Positions 1-12,800 of a stretch of DNA of 64,000 bases are shown piece after piece. The notes under the pieces are model-generated. The model had not been told where the DNA came from. It did no database searches and saw nothing but the letters and a program-made list of their open reading frames with translations. Numbering within the stretch: position 1 is the stretch's first letter; each line of letters opens with the position of its first letter. The position numbers and the translations under genes were made by a program. This stretch comes from Ophiosphaerella korrae (lineage: Eukaryota > Ascomycota > Dothideomycetes > Pleosporales > Phaeosphaeriaceae): positions 1-64,000 of the forward strand of contig JALNQF010000196.1 of assembly GCA_028456385.1 (NCBI GenBank), written 5' to 3'.

Positions 1-77
1 AGTTTGCTATATTAGTAAGTTGCAAACTTACTAATATTAGTGCGAAAATAAGAGATATAAGGGATAACTCCCTTATA
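1..77 (+). mobile_element. Right end of a short non-autonomous DNA element (cut by window edge)
   Basis: The first 77 bases match, with a few transitions, the right end of the complete 342-bp element at 6821-7162. Both have the near-palindrome TTAGTAAGTT-GCA-AACTTACTAA, then TATTAGTGCGAAAATAAGAGATATAA, and both end in CCCTTATA. Downstream flanks differ (GTTTATT here, GAACTATAG there), which places the element boundary at 77. The left part lies outside the window. Confidence 0.65.
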
Positions 78-1474
78 GTTTATTAGACTATTTTAAGTAT
101 AAGACGTAGTAGGAACGTAAGTATACTACTTACTACTACTACCCTACTATTATATTTACGACGTATTTTATATTTCTCTCCTTAAGAGATAGAAATCTTA
201 ATTAGGTATAGAAGATAATACCTAACTACCTAAAGTAATAGAGAAAGGAGAAAAAGTATAAGAGGTTAAAAGAATCCTAAAGAAACGTAAAAAGAAAGGA
301 TAACTAGAGTATTTCTTTAGATAAAAAGAATATAATAAATCCTAAGATATATAGACTCCTACTATAGATTTTAAAGATATAAATAAACTACTTAAAGATT
401 TTAATTTAGCTTAAAGCGCTTTATAATTAAAACGAATATAGAAAACGTAATTTATATACTTAAAATATACTTATAGAGTAAATAGTGTAATTTAACTTTT
501 AGCTTTATAGCTAGGTATCTATATATATAAAAAATAAATAATTATACTATAAACTATTTCTTCTCTACTTATTAGATAAGCCTAAACTACTCTCTACTTA
601 TATCTTACTTACTTTTTAAAAGTAGAACGTCTTAACTCTCTACTTTATCTTTTTCTTCTTCTTCTTCTTCTTCTTCTTCTTTTTCCTCCTCTTCTACTTC
701 TTCTTCTTCTACTACCTCTTCTTTACTCTTATTCTCTTCTTCTTCTTCTTCTTTCTTACTACTATCTTTATTATTATCTTCTTTATTATTAACCTATTCT
801 ATAGAAAGGTAGCTATAGTAAGCCTAAAAAGTAGTTAGTATACGCTATATAAGCGTAGTATAAGTAAATATATAATATAGTAAAGGTAGCCTAAAATCTC
901 TATTAATATTTTAACTAAACCCTACTACTAGGCTATGAAGCTACGCTATTTAGTTAAAATAAGCCCTAAAAATTAAGGTATAGTTATAGGCGTTTAAGTA
1001 AGTACTCTTAAAAGAGTACTACTATAAGTAGTAAAGTGCCTATAGTTTAATAGCTCTAAGTTAAAGGTACGCTAAGTATAAGTAAGCTTAATACTAGTAT
1101 AGTATATCTCTAAGTTAGTCTTAGGAGCGCTAGTATTAGATATAGTAGTATTATATATATTACAAAGCTTATAAAGACAATTAATACGCCTATTAAGTAT
1201 AGGAAGTACCTATTTATATTAGTTAAAGCGTATATAAAGAGTATATATTATAGTTACTAAGGCGTAGCTACTATAATTACTAGAAGAATAATACTAGTAG
1301 TAACGTTCTTCTAGCTTATTATATACTTCCTTCTAGTTAATAATACTTTAAGCGTAGCGTAAGTAAGTAGTATATAAAGTATTATAGTTAGCGCACTTAG
1401 CGTCTATACTCTACTTAAAAGGTTAGGCTTAATAGACGTTACTTTTCTTAATAAACTTTAGGTAAGGATAGTAA
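78..1474. other. RIP-degraded AT-rich repeat DNA, no readable gene
   Basis: The stretch is very AT-rich, dominated by TpA, with stop codons throughout both strands. A pyrimidine-rich microsatellite of CTT units with TCC interruptions runs from about 650 to 775; on the minus strand it would read as poly-Lys/Glu, so it could be the remnant of a charged coding tract. It is the left flank into which LTR element 1 inserted. I could not assign it to an element family. Confidence 0.6.
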
Positions 1475-1901
1475 TATTACAGGAGTAATAGAAGGAATCG
1501 AGATAGAACTAATTAGTCCTAATTTAGATGCTAACGAACTATAGGACGAGCGGGGCAATAATCTTAATTAGGAAACTACACATAATTAGGACACCTAGGG
1601 TAATCTATAATCTATAGACTCTTAGTATTAATAGATTATAGATTAGGATAATCTATAATCTACTATTCTTAGTAACTATAGATTATAGACTACGATAAGT
1701 ATATAGTTAGTAGGATGTACATTGTTAAGATAGTATTAGTAATTTAATCCTTTAACTATAGAACGCTAATACAAGATAGTTGTAAAATATCTTCTATTGT
1801 TTATAGTTATTGTAGATCCTAACACGAGCTTTTGTTATTAACTCCTAATCTACTAACCCCTAATATAGGTACCTGTAGTTAACAATAGGCGGCTAGTAAT
1901 A
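1475..1901 (+). repeat. 5' LTR of retrotransposon copy 1
   Basis: It starts TATTACAGG, a mutated form of the TGTTATAGG start seen in the other copies, and ends CTAGTAATA (CTAGTAACA in its partner). Length is 427 bp, identical to the 3' LTR. Internally it has a cluster of short repeats of the type TAATCTATAATC. The primer-binding side begins CCTTACTAATTTAG; I could not match it to a tRNA 3' end. Confidence 0.88.
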
Positions 1902-4900
1902 CCTTACTAATTTAGTTATTGCGAGAAGCGAAGCGTAAGTAGTGTATAGTCTAGCTAATACAATAGTAGAAAGTTTAACTAAACAATTAGGTAAAGCCCC
2001 TAGAAGTAGTCCTAAATTAGATAGTACCGCATAGGAAACAATTAAAGGTCGTCTTAACTAATTAATTAACGATAAAGAAGATATAAAAATAGTAATTAAT
2101 ACCTTAGAAACACAGAATAAAGAACTATAAGATTACGTAAAGTAAAATAAGGTATAAATTAAGGCTATTATCTAAGGATAGAACTAGATAGAACTAATTA
2201 CCTAAAGATTAGAGATAAGTGCAACAAAGAAACTACTAAAGATACCTATCCTTAAGAAGTTTAATAGAATAAGGGAAAAACTAAGACCCTTTATTGTATT
2301 AGTATAACTTTAAATAGATGTACAAGTACTACACTTTAATATAGAAGAAAAGAAAGTAATATATATTAGATTATACCTTAAAGAAGACGTAATAAGATAG
2401 TATAAACTGTACTAGATAGATTATACAATATATTCTCTAATAACCTAGAAAGATAAGACTAAAGCTATTTTTAGAAGTTATAAATACTTTACTAAACGAA
2501 TAAGAGTAGTATTTAGAGATATAGATATTACCTAATAAGCTAAAGAGTAGCTAGAGAAGCTTATATAGAACTAGAGTGTTCTAAAGTACGTATTATAGTT
2601 TAAATAACTATCCTAAAATATAGAATAGAACGAGTTAGCCCTAATGTTACGATTTAAACAAGGACTTAACTCTAAGATCTAATACGAGATAATATATATA
2701 GAGAAACTAAGGACACTAGAAGCTCTAAAGTAATAGGTAATACAAATTAATAATAATTTTTAAGAATAGAAGAAGAATAAATATAGAGGTTATACTTAGA
2801 ATTACGACAAGGGAGACCTAATAGTCCTTAACGCTAACAAGGATAAGAAGAAAAAGAAGAATAAAGACTTTACGTACTTTAACTATAGTAAGAAAGGCTA
2901 CTACGCGAAAGACTACTAATTATAAAAGAAGAAGGATATAGTATATTATAAATATAGGAAACTAAGATATTTTGTAAAAGATTATAGAAGTAAGGACTTA
3001 AAGAAGGAAACTTAGTTAAAAACAACTAAGAAGAAGAAGAAAGTACTACAAGTATAAGCTAAACCTTAGGAAAAGGTAGCTAAGAGTAAAGAAGCGTAAT
3101 ATATAATACTCTACTAGACCTTTTATTATAACAATAACTACTATATATATCTTTCTAGTAAATAAGGAGTAGTATAGTTTTTATAAAAATAGAGACATAG
3201 AGTAGCTATAATAAAAGAAAGAATAAAAGCTTAGCTAGAAGAGATAGCCTAAGTAATAGACTTACTAATAGAAGATTTAGAAGGGGAAAAGCCTCTAGTA
3301 CTATTAATCTAGGCTAAAGGACTAGTACTAGATAAAGAGACTACTACAACTACCTCTAAAGAACTACGAGGAAGTAAGAGATAGGTTAGTATAAAAAGTA
3401 CAAAGTATACCTAGCTAATAATATATAGCTATAATAGCTATATAATAATAGATATAGAAGAACGAAATAAAGAATAGAGATTTATTTAAATATACTTAAT
3501 AGTTATAAGTATAGAGGAAGCGTACAAAGACTAGAAAGAACGCAATCTTAAAGAAATAAAGTTTATACTATTCTAGGAATAGATAAAGTAATATATAGTT
3601 ATAGTAAGAAGAATACTTATACTAAGAGAGTAGTAGCACCTTATAAGAAAAACGCGATAGATTAACGAAGCCTATATACTAAGAGTACTAGTAGTGTACT
3701 ATATCCTAATAATAGATATACTTAACGAAAGTAAAAGCAAGTACTAAGAAGGGGATAATAAGATAATAGATCTAAAACATCTAGTACACTTTAAAGTATT
3801 ATAGATATTATACCTAGATAAGAATTATATTATATATAGAAACCCTAAAGTAAACAATAACGTATAGCCTATAAGGAAAAGAGGCTATAACTATACAAGA
3901 GCAATTATAGTAGAAGATATCTAAGGATAAGAAATAATCCTAGAAGATAGATACGTAGTAGTAAGGCCTAGATCTAAGCTAACTAAAAAATACGTCTAAA
4001 GAAGACTATAGTACAAATATACAAATAATAAATGTCTAAAATATAAAGGACATAAACTCGAAATAGAGCTATAGCCCTAGAAAGATAGATAGTTTAATAA
4101 ATTACTAAAGTAAGAAAAGCTAGAAGGTATTAGAGGCCTATACATTATAAAAATAGGTATATACTAAGGAAAGGAAGTACGATTAATAATTAATAGTAGA
4201 GCTATAAGAAACTTTATATTAAAGAAGTTTGTAGAAACATAAGGAATAAAGTATACTACAAAGAAATACCTTTAATAACTAAGCACGATTAAAAGAAAAC
4301 TATTCTAGGAACCTATATAGTTTAAGATAGTACCTTTAATACTAAAATTAGAAAGACTAGAAATTAAGAATATAGTTATAGATATAATAACAATTAACAA
4401 TAAATAAGATATAATATTAGGAATACTATAGTTATAGATAACTAACCCGAAAATTAATTAGAAGATAAGAGAAATTAACTACCCTAGACAAGATATATTA
4501 AGAGCTAACATAAGTATACACAAAGGAGAATTCCTAGAAGAATATAAGAAATAAGAAAAATAGCTTATTAAGCTAGAAGACTACTTTCTAGAATATTAAC
4601 TATAGGATTTAGTAATAGAACTAGAAGAAGGTAAAAATATAGGATAGAGCCTAGTCTACTAAAAAATAGAAGAAGAATCTAAAATTAAGTAAATGTTTAT
4701 CTAAAACGTAATAAAGAAAAGATAGATAAGAGAGTCTAAATCTTTAGTAGCGTATAGACTAATATTCGTAGATAAAAAAAAAATAAGTAATAAGAGACCC
4801 TACGTAGATTTTAGGAAAACTAACGTAATTACTAACAAGAACTAATACCTACTACTATAAATAGACAAAATACAAGATAGACTATAAAGAGCAAGAGTCT

Positions 4901-6820
4901 TTACAAAACTAGATATCTAGAACGCCTATTACTAGATTAGAATTAAAGAAGGCGATAAATAGAAAATAGTATTTAGAATATAATATAGACTATATAAATA
5001 CCTAGTTATACTATTTAGCTTAATAAACGCACTAGTAGTATTTTAAGAAAGAATTAATATAGTACTAAGAGAGTACTTAGATATATTTATATTTGTATAT
5101 TTAGACAATATCTTTATATTCTTAGAAATAGAGGAAGAATATATATAATACGTGTACAAAGTACTAGAGAAGCTAGTAGAAAATAAATTATTTCTTAAGA
5201 TAAGAAAATGCAAGTTCTACACAAAGAAAATAGATTTCCTTAGATTTATTATTAAACTAAGAAAGATTAGGATTAACCTAGAAAAGATTAGATTAATTAA
5301 TAAATAGCTAACACTAAGAAACCTAAAAGAGGTATAGTAGTTTTATAGACTAGCTAACTTTTATAGAAAGTTAATAATAAGATAGTCTAAAGATATAGAA
5401 CTAATAATAAGACTTATAAAGAAAGATACGCTATTTAAATAGATAAAAGAATATAACAAAGTATTTAATAAGATTAAAAGAAAGTTTATAGAAAATCTAG
5501 TTATTAGAATATATAACCTAGATCTACTAGCGATAGTAAAAATAGACGCATCTAACTTAGTATATAGAATAGCATTAATATAAGAAGACCTAGAAACTAA
5601 TAAGGAATACTTAGTTAAATACTTCTCTAAGAAGATAAAAATAGTAGAACTTAACTATCTAATCTATAATAAAGAAATACTAGCGATCTACAAAGTATTT
5701 AAATAATAGAGAGTATACTTATAAAGAGTAAAGTATTAGATAAAGGTTTATATAGACTATAAGAATCTTATAAGATTTATAATAAATAAAGAATTATTAT
5801 AACGCTATATAAGATAGTAGGAATACTTATTAACTTTTAATATAGAAATTATATATACAAAAAGAAAAGACAACTAGTTTGTAGATGCCTTTAGTAGAAG
5901 GCTAGACTTATAAGAAGAAGTAAGTGCTACTAGTATAGTTCTAGTTAAGAATAAAGAAGGATACTTAGTCCTAAATATACCTAAGATAGCCGCAACACTT
6001 AAAAGAACAAGTAGCGAGCTAGATAAATAGATTTAGAAAACAACGCAAGAAGTATCTAAAGAAATAAAGAAATTAGAAATCTAAGAAAGATTTATACGAG
6101 CTTATAGAAGAATATATATTCTAAGTAAGATATAAAGAGAATTTATAAGATAATTCTATAAATTACTAGTATATAGTTACTAAGGAATTAAAAAAATATT
6201 AGATAAATTACTACGAGACTACTATATTCTAAAAGCAAGACAACTAGTAATAGAGGTACTACAAGATTGTATAAAATACTATAGGAATAAGTATAATAGA
6301 TACGTACTATATAAAATATTATAACTAGTAGAAATACTAGAATAACTATAGGGAGTTATTATAATAGACTTTATTACAAAACTACTAAAGTCTAGAGACT
6401 TAATATTAGGAGCTAAATATAATAGAATTATAATAATAGTAGATAAGCTTACAAAGTATATATACTTCTAACTATATAAAGAGAAAAGTAGGATAGAGGT
6501 TACTATATACTAAGTTCTAGGAATAGTAATTAGTTAATATAGACTACTAGATAAGATTATTATAGATAGAGATATACAATTTACATTAAAACTATAGGGA
6601 ACAATAGTAGCGTAATTAGGAATATAACACGTAATATCTATAGTATATTAACTATAGATAGATAGATAGTTAGAATAAATAAATTAGATAGTAGAATAGT
6701 ACTTAAGATACTACCTTAACTACAACTAGAACAATTAGGTATAGTTACTACTAATAGTATAGTTAGTATACAACAGCGTAAAGAATATAGTAATAAGAGT
6801 ATTACCTTTCTTTGCGAACT

Positions 6821-7162
6821 TATAAAGTAGACTTTACGTAAGATAACTTAATAAAGTAGTTTTAACAATTAACTAAAAAGAGTAAATAGTAAATAAAGCT
6901 ATCTAAGTAAGTACTAGGTATATATACCTAGTAGCCTACTAAGCGCTAACTAAAAGTAGAAAGGTAGTTGAATGTTAGTAAGTTGTAAACTTACTAACAT
7001 ATTAGTAAGTTCGCAATGTTAGTAAGTTTGCGATGTTAGTAAGTTGCAAACTTACTAACATGTTAGTAAGTTTGTAATGTTAGTAACTTTGCTATGTTAG
7101 TAAGTTGCAAACTTACTAATATTAGTGCGAAAATAAGAGATATAAGAGATAACTCCCTTATA
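6821..7162. mobile_element. 342-bp non-autonomous DNA element (MITE-like) nested in LTR copy 1
   Basis: Copy 2 of the retrotransposon lacks this block, so copy 2 shows the empty site. The insert is bounded by the direct repeat GAACT (6816-6820 and 7163-7167), a likely 5-bp target duplication. Its ends are short imperfect inverted repeats: TATAAAGTAG at the left, and CTCCCTTATA at the right, whose reverse complement is TATAAGGGAG. From 6975 to 7119 it holds at least six exact copies of TTAGTAAGTT and three of its reverse complement AACTTACTAA, separated by GCAA/GCGA-type spacers. It has no coding capacity. A second copy end is at 1-77. It inserted after the retrotransposon and has the same RIP-like composition. 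Confidence 0.75.
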
Positions 7163-7779
7163 GAACTATAGATTCGAGCCTAATATATACTAGACACTAA
7201 GAAACTAGATATCTTAGTCCCTAAAAGGAGAAAACTTCGCTAATAGACTTAAAGATATACATAATTAACTAAGACAAGATATAGAATTCTTATATAATTA
7301 TATAGTAAAGTACTATAATAAAAAATATAAATAAGGACCTTAATTTAGAGAGGGGGAAAAAGTATAGTTAGTACAAAAGAATATTAAAAGTAAGCGCCTA
7401 AGTTTAAAATTAGACTATATTAAGATAAGACTATACAAAATTAAGAAAGAAGTTATACTAGTTATATTTAGACTAAAACTACTAAATAAGATAAGGATAC
7501 ACTTAATATTCTACGTAGCCCTACTAGAACAAGTACTATAGAACGTAGAACTACTAGTATATAAAGTAGATACGTATAGAGAATAAGAAGAATAAGAAGT
7601 TAAAAAAATCCTATAATACTAATTCTATAATAGAAGGAATTACTACTTAGTAGAATAGATAGGTATAGATAAAAAAGGACAACTATAGGAGAAAATATAA
7701 AAACTAGAGGATAATCTTAATTACCCTAAGAAACTAGAGGACTACTAAAGTTAAAACCCTCTAGAACGCCTAGTAGTAA

Positions 7780-8300
7780 ACTAAGAGAACTAACATTACT
7801 AACAATAAATAGAGAGGTAATAGGAACGTTTAATATAGGACCTACTACAATAAACACCTTATCTAAGTCTAGCTTAGCTTCTAGAGCTACTAACTATTTA
7901 GCTAATTTCTTATTATTTAAGGCCTTTATTTTATAAAGGCAAGAGAGACAAGCTTAATTCTCTACTAGCTTACTCTATACAAGCTCTTAGATCTACTTAC
8001 ACTTAGCTTTAGCCTCTACAATTTAAGATAGTAATTTCTTTTAAGTCTAGTTAACAGCTTTCCCTATTATTATTAAGCCTAGACGTAAGAATAAGTATAA
8101 TAAACGTACACTTAGAAAGAGAGACACTAGATATATTATAAAATCTACGTATATTCGTATAAATATACGCTTTATAAGCCTTACTATTGTTTATAGAAAT
8201 AATATAAAGAAGAGACTTAGGATTTAATTTAGGAGAAGTACAACAAGAATAAAGAAATATTTTAATACTATTACGTAATACGTAATTAGTAAGAAGATAG
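7780..8300 (-). other. Conserved antisense reading frame in the pol-3'LTR spacer, copy 1
   Basis: About 650 bp separate the end of pol from the 3' LTR. On the minus strand one frame reads as a plausible protein if TAA/TAG are taken as RIP-mutated Gln codons. It includes IVEAKAKCKQIQEL and a Leu/Lys-rich helical stretch ending KALNNKKLAKQLVALEAK. The corresponding frame is preserved in copy 2 with transition-type differences. Now full of stops, it is not expressed as a protein. Identity unknown; chance frame preservation is possible. Confidence 0.35.
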
Positions 8301-8422
8301 TAATAACGTATAGATAAAATAGGTATAAGGGAGGATAAAGAACTCTATATTAACAAAGAAACTAGATTAATAACTCTAGCTCTAAGATAGATAAACTAGG
8401 ACCTACCTAGAGGGGGAGATAG

Positions 8423-8849
8423 TGTTATAAGAGTAATAGAAGGAATTAAGATAGAACTAATTAGTCCTAATTTAGATACTAACAAACTATAGGACGAGTA
8501 AAGTAATAATCTTAATTAAGAAACTATATATAATTAGGACACCTAGAGTAATCTATAATCTATAGACTCTTAGTATTAATAGATTATAGATTAGGATAAT
8601 CTATAATTTACTATTCTTAGTAACTATAGATTATAGACTATAATAAGTATATAGTTAGTAAGATACGTATTATTAGGATAGTATTAGTAATTTAATCCTT
8701 TAACTATAGAACGCTAATATAAGATAGTTGTAAAATATCTTCTATTATTTATAGTTATTATAGATCTTAATATAAGCTTTTGTTATTAACTCCTAATCTA
8801 CTAACTCCTAATATAGGTGCCTATAGTTAATAATAGGCAGCTAGTAACA
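8423..8849 (+). repeat. 3' LTR of retrotransposon copy 1
   Basis: It starts TGTTATAAG and ends GTAACA, so the ends carry the TGTTA...TAACA inverted termini typical of Ty3/Gypsy LTRs. Length 427 bp. The target duplication AGTAA follows at 8850-8854. Confidence 0.9.
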
Positions 8850-8854
8850 AGTAA

Positions 8855-9442
8855 ACTATAGTAATAATTACTAAACGTATACTACGTATATATTAAGTAT
8901 ACGCTATAGTTAATAAGAGGATAAGTAAAATAATTATAAAAGAAAAATATTTTTTATATAGAGTCTACTAAGAGTAAACGTAATTATATAAGTAATAATC
9001 TTTTACTTATTATTAAAATATAAATAGAATATTATATACAAGTATAATAATAATAATACGCTTAATATATAGGTATAGCGCGTAAGGTATATAAATACTC
9101 TTTTCTCTATTTTTCTAAAAGTTTAGGGTTTTTATTAAGGTTATACTTTAAAGAGCTAGTAAAGATACTAGCTAGAGGGAGAGGCTCTATAATAAGAGTT
9201 TATTAAATACTTAAGACTTTTATAAACTCTAGTATAAGTTAGGGGTAGAGCTAATACACTAAAGATTATAATATTATATAGTTATAATCTAAAGCAAAGC
9301 TAGTACGCTATATAGGCGTATAAAAGGCTTAATACTTATAAAGAGAGTAAAGTAAGTATTATTCTCTTTTAGATACTAGTAGTACTATTAAATACTATCT
9401 ATTATCTCTTTACTATCTCTTATAGCCTATAGTAAGTACTAT
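8855..9442. other. RIP-degraded AT-rich spacer between the two LTR elements
   Basis: 588 bp of TpA-rich, stop-saturated sequence. It is the right flank of copy 1 and the left flank of copy 2. I see no recognisable coding remnant; it may belong to whichever older element both retrotransposons entered. Confidence 0.5.
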
Positions 9443-9447
9443 TATCT

Positions 9448-9875
9448 TGTTATAGGTGTAATAGAAGAAATCGAGATAGAGCTAATTAGTCCCGATTTAA
9501 ATGCTAACAAACTATAGGACGAGCGGGGTAACGATCTCGATTAGGAGACTACACATAACTAGGACACCTAGGGTAATCTATAATCTGTAGACTCTTAGTA
9601 TTAACAGATTATAGATTAAGATAATCTATAATCTGCTCCTCTTAGTAACTACAGATTATAGATTACGACAAGTATATAGTTAGTAGAATGTATATTGTTA
9701 GGATAGTATTAGCAATTTAATCTATTAACTATAGAACGCTAGTACAAGATAGTTATAAAATATCTTCTACTATTTATAGTTATTGTAGATCCTAACACAA
9801 GCTTTTGTTATTATCTCCTAATCTACTAACCTCCTAATATAGGTGCCTATAGTCGACGACAGGCGGCCTATTATA
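9448..9875 (+). repeat. 5' LTR of retrotransposon copy 2
   Basis: It starts TGTTATAGGTG and ends CTATTATA. It is 428 bp, the same length as its partner at 16041-16468; the differences I checked are C/T or G/A transitions. The internal side continues CCTTGCTAATTTAG, as in copy 1. Confidence 0.9.
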
Positions 9876-12800
9876 CCTTGCTAATTTAGTTATTACGAGA
9901 AGCGAAGCGTAAGTAACGCATAGTCTAGCTAATATAGTAGAAAGTTTAATTAAAACAAGTAAAGCCCCTAAAAGTAGCTATAAGTCTAATAGTACTGTAT
10001 AGGAAACAATTAAAGACTAAATTAACAACTTAATCTTAGATAAAAAAGATATAAAAATAGTAATTAACGCTTTAGAGACGTAGAATAAGGAACTACAAGA
10101 TTACGCAAAGTAGAATAAAGTACAAATTAAAGTTATTATTAAGGGATAGAACTAAATAGAACTAATTACGCAACGCCTAGTAATAAGTGCGACGAAGAAA
10201 CTACTAAAGATACTTGTACTTAAGAAGTTTAATAGAACAAGAGAAAAACTAAGACCTTTTATAGCCTTAGTACAACTCTAAATAGATGTATAAGTACTAT
10301 ACTTCGACATAGAAGAAAAGAAGGTAATATATATTAGGTTGTACCTTAAAGAAGACGCGATAAGATAGTATAAACCTTACTAGATAGATTACACGACACA
10401 CTCTCTAATAACCTAGAAAGATAAAACTAGAGCTATTTTTAGAAGTTACGAGTACTTTACTAAACGAATAAGAGTAGTATTTAGGGATATAGATGTTACC
10501 TAATAAGCTAAAGAGTAACTAGAGAAGCTTACACAAAGTTAGAGTATTCCTAAGTACGTATTATAGTTTAAACAACTATTCTAGAATATAGAATAGAATA
10601 AGTTAGCCTTAATGTTACAATTTAAGCAAGGACTAAACTTAAAAATTTAATACGAGATAATCTATATAGAGAAACCAAGAACACTAGAAGCCTTAAAGCA
10701 ATAGGTAATATAAATTAACGACGATCTTTAAGAATAGAAGAAGAACAAGTATAGAGGTTACACCTAGAACTATAATAAGGGAGATCCTATAGTCCTTAAC
10801 GCAAACAAGGATAGAAAGAAAAAGAAGAGTAAAGACTTTACGTACTTTAACTATAGTAAACTAAGCTACTACGCAAAGAACTATAGATCTAAGTTAAAGA
10901 AGGATACGGCATACTATAAATACAGGAAACTAGGATATTTTACAAAAGATTGCAAGAATAAAGACTTAAAGAAAGAAACTTAATTAAAGATAACTAAGAA
11001 GAAGAAAGAAGTACTACAAGTATAGGCTAAACCTTAAGAGAAGGTAGCTAGGAGTAAAGAAGTATAACATGTAACGCTCTACTAGACCTTTTATTATAAT
11101 AACAACTACTATATATATCTTTTTAGTAAATAAAGAGTAGTATAGTTCCTATAGAAATAGAGATATAAAGTAGCTACAATAAAAGAAAGAATAAAAGCTT
11201 AGCTAGAAGAGATAGCCTAAGTAATAGACTTACTAGTAGAAGATCTAGAAGGGGAAGAGCCCTTAGTACTATTAATCTAGGCTGATAGACTAGCACTAGA
11301 TAAAGAGACTACTATAACTACTTCTAAAGGACTATAAGGAAGTAAGAGATAGGTTAGTATAAGAGGTATAGAGTATACCTAGCTAACAATATATAGTTAT
11401 AATAGCTATACAACTATAGATATAGAGGAACAAAATAAAGAATAGAAGTTTATTTAGAAATACTTACTAGTTATAAGTATAGAGGAAGCGTATAAAGACT
11501 AGAAAGAACGTAATCTAAAAGAAATAAAATTTATACTATTTTAGGAATAGATAAAGTAATATATAGTTATAGTAGGAAGAATACCTACACTAAAAGAATA
11601 GTAGCACTTTGTAAGAAAGACGTAATAGATTAATAAAGCCTATATACTAAGAATACTAGTAGTATACTATATCCTAATAATAGAGACACCTAAAAGAAGT
11701 AAATACTAGGAAGGAGATAACAAGATAATAGATCTAAAACATCTAGTATACTTTAAAGTATTATAGATATTATATCTAGATAAGAATTGTATTATATATA
11801 GAAACCCTAAAGTAAATAATAACGTATAGCCTATAAGGAGAAGAGGCTATAATTATACGAGAGTAATTCTAGTAGAAGATATCTAGAGATAGGAAATAAT
11901 CCTAGAAGATAGATACGTAGTAGTAAGACCTAGCCTAAAATTATCTAAGAAATGCGTCTAAGGAGGACTATAGTATAAATATATGTATAATAAATATCTA
12001 AAACACGAAGAATATAAACTTAAAGTAGGCCTATAGCTTTAGAAAGATAGATAATTTACTAAGATACCTAAGTAAGAAAGGCTAGAAAGTATAAGAGGCC
12101 TATACATTACGAAAATAGGTATATACTAAAGGAGGAAGGTATAATTAATAATTAATAGTAGAGCTACAAGAAACTTTATATTAAAGAAGTTTGTAGAAAC
12201 GCATAAAATAGAATATATAATAAAAAGGTACTCTTAATAATTAAGTACGATTAAAGGAAAACTATTCTAAGAACCTATACGGTTTAAGATAGTACTCTTA
12301 ACACTAAAGTTAAAAGGATTAGAAATTAAGAATATAGTTATAGACATAACGACAATTAATAACAAATAAGATATAATATTAGGAATACTATAGTTATAGA
12401 TAACTAACTTATATATTAATTAGAGAACTAGAGAAATTAACTATAGTAGATAAGATATGTTAAAAGCTAACATAAATATATACAAAGGAGAATTCTTAGA
12501 AGAATATAAAAAATAGGAAAAGCAGCTTATAGAACTAGAAGATTACCTTCTAGAATATTAACTATAGAACTTGGCGATAGAAACTAAAGAAGGAAAAGAC
12601 GTAAGATAGAGCCTAGTCTATTAGAAAATAGAAGAAGAGTTAAAAATTAAATAAGCGTTTATTTAAAACGTAATAAAAAAAAGATAGATAAGAGAATCTA
12701 AGTCCTTAGTAGTACATAGACTTATCTTTATAGACAAGAAAGGGATAAATAATAAAAGACCTTGCGTAGACTTTAGAAAAACTAACGTAGTTATAAGTAA

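Larger units (their letters stand above)
1475..8849 (+). mobile_element. Ty3/Gypsy chromovirus LTR retrotransposon, copy 1 (RIP-inactivated)
   Basis: A full-length element: 427-bp LTRs (1475-1901, 8423-8849) flanked by the 5-bp duplication AGTAA (1470-1474, 8850-8854). A polypurine tract AGAGGGGGAGATAG (8409-8422) abuts the 3' LTR. Read through stops, the plus strand gives gag with zinc knuckles, a protease, reverse transcriptase with YLDN at 5098-5109 (YLDD expected), RNase H, integrase and a C-terminal chromodomain near 7556-7745. Gln positions are mostly TAA/TAG and several Cys/His codons read Tyr, as expected of C-to-T RIP on both strands. No open frame above 60 codons survives, so it cannot be autonomous. 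A second element is nested at 6821-7162. Copy 2 lies at 9448-16468 in the same orientation. Confidence 0.92.

Noticed and set aside
6975..7119. CRISPR-like look of the repeated TTAGTAAGTT units
   Set aside because: Units are 10 bp, unevenly spaced and partly inverted, lie inside a mobile element, and the genome is eukaryotic.
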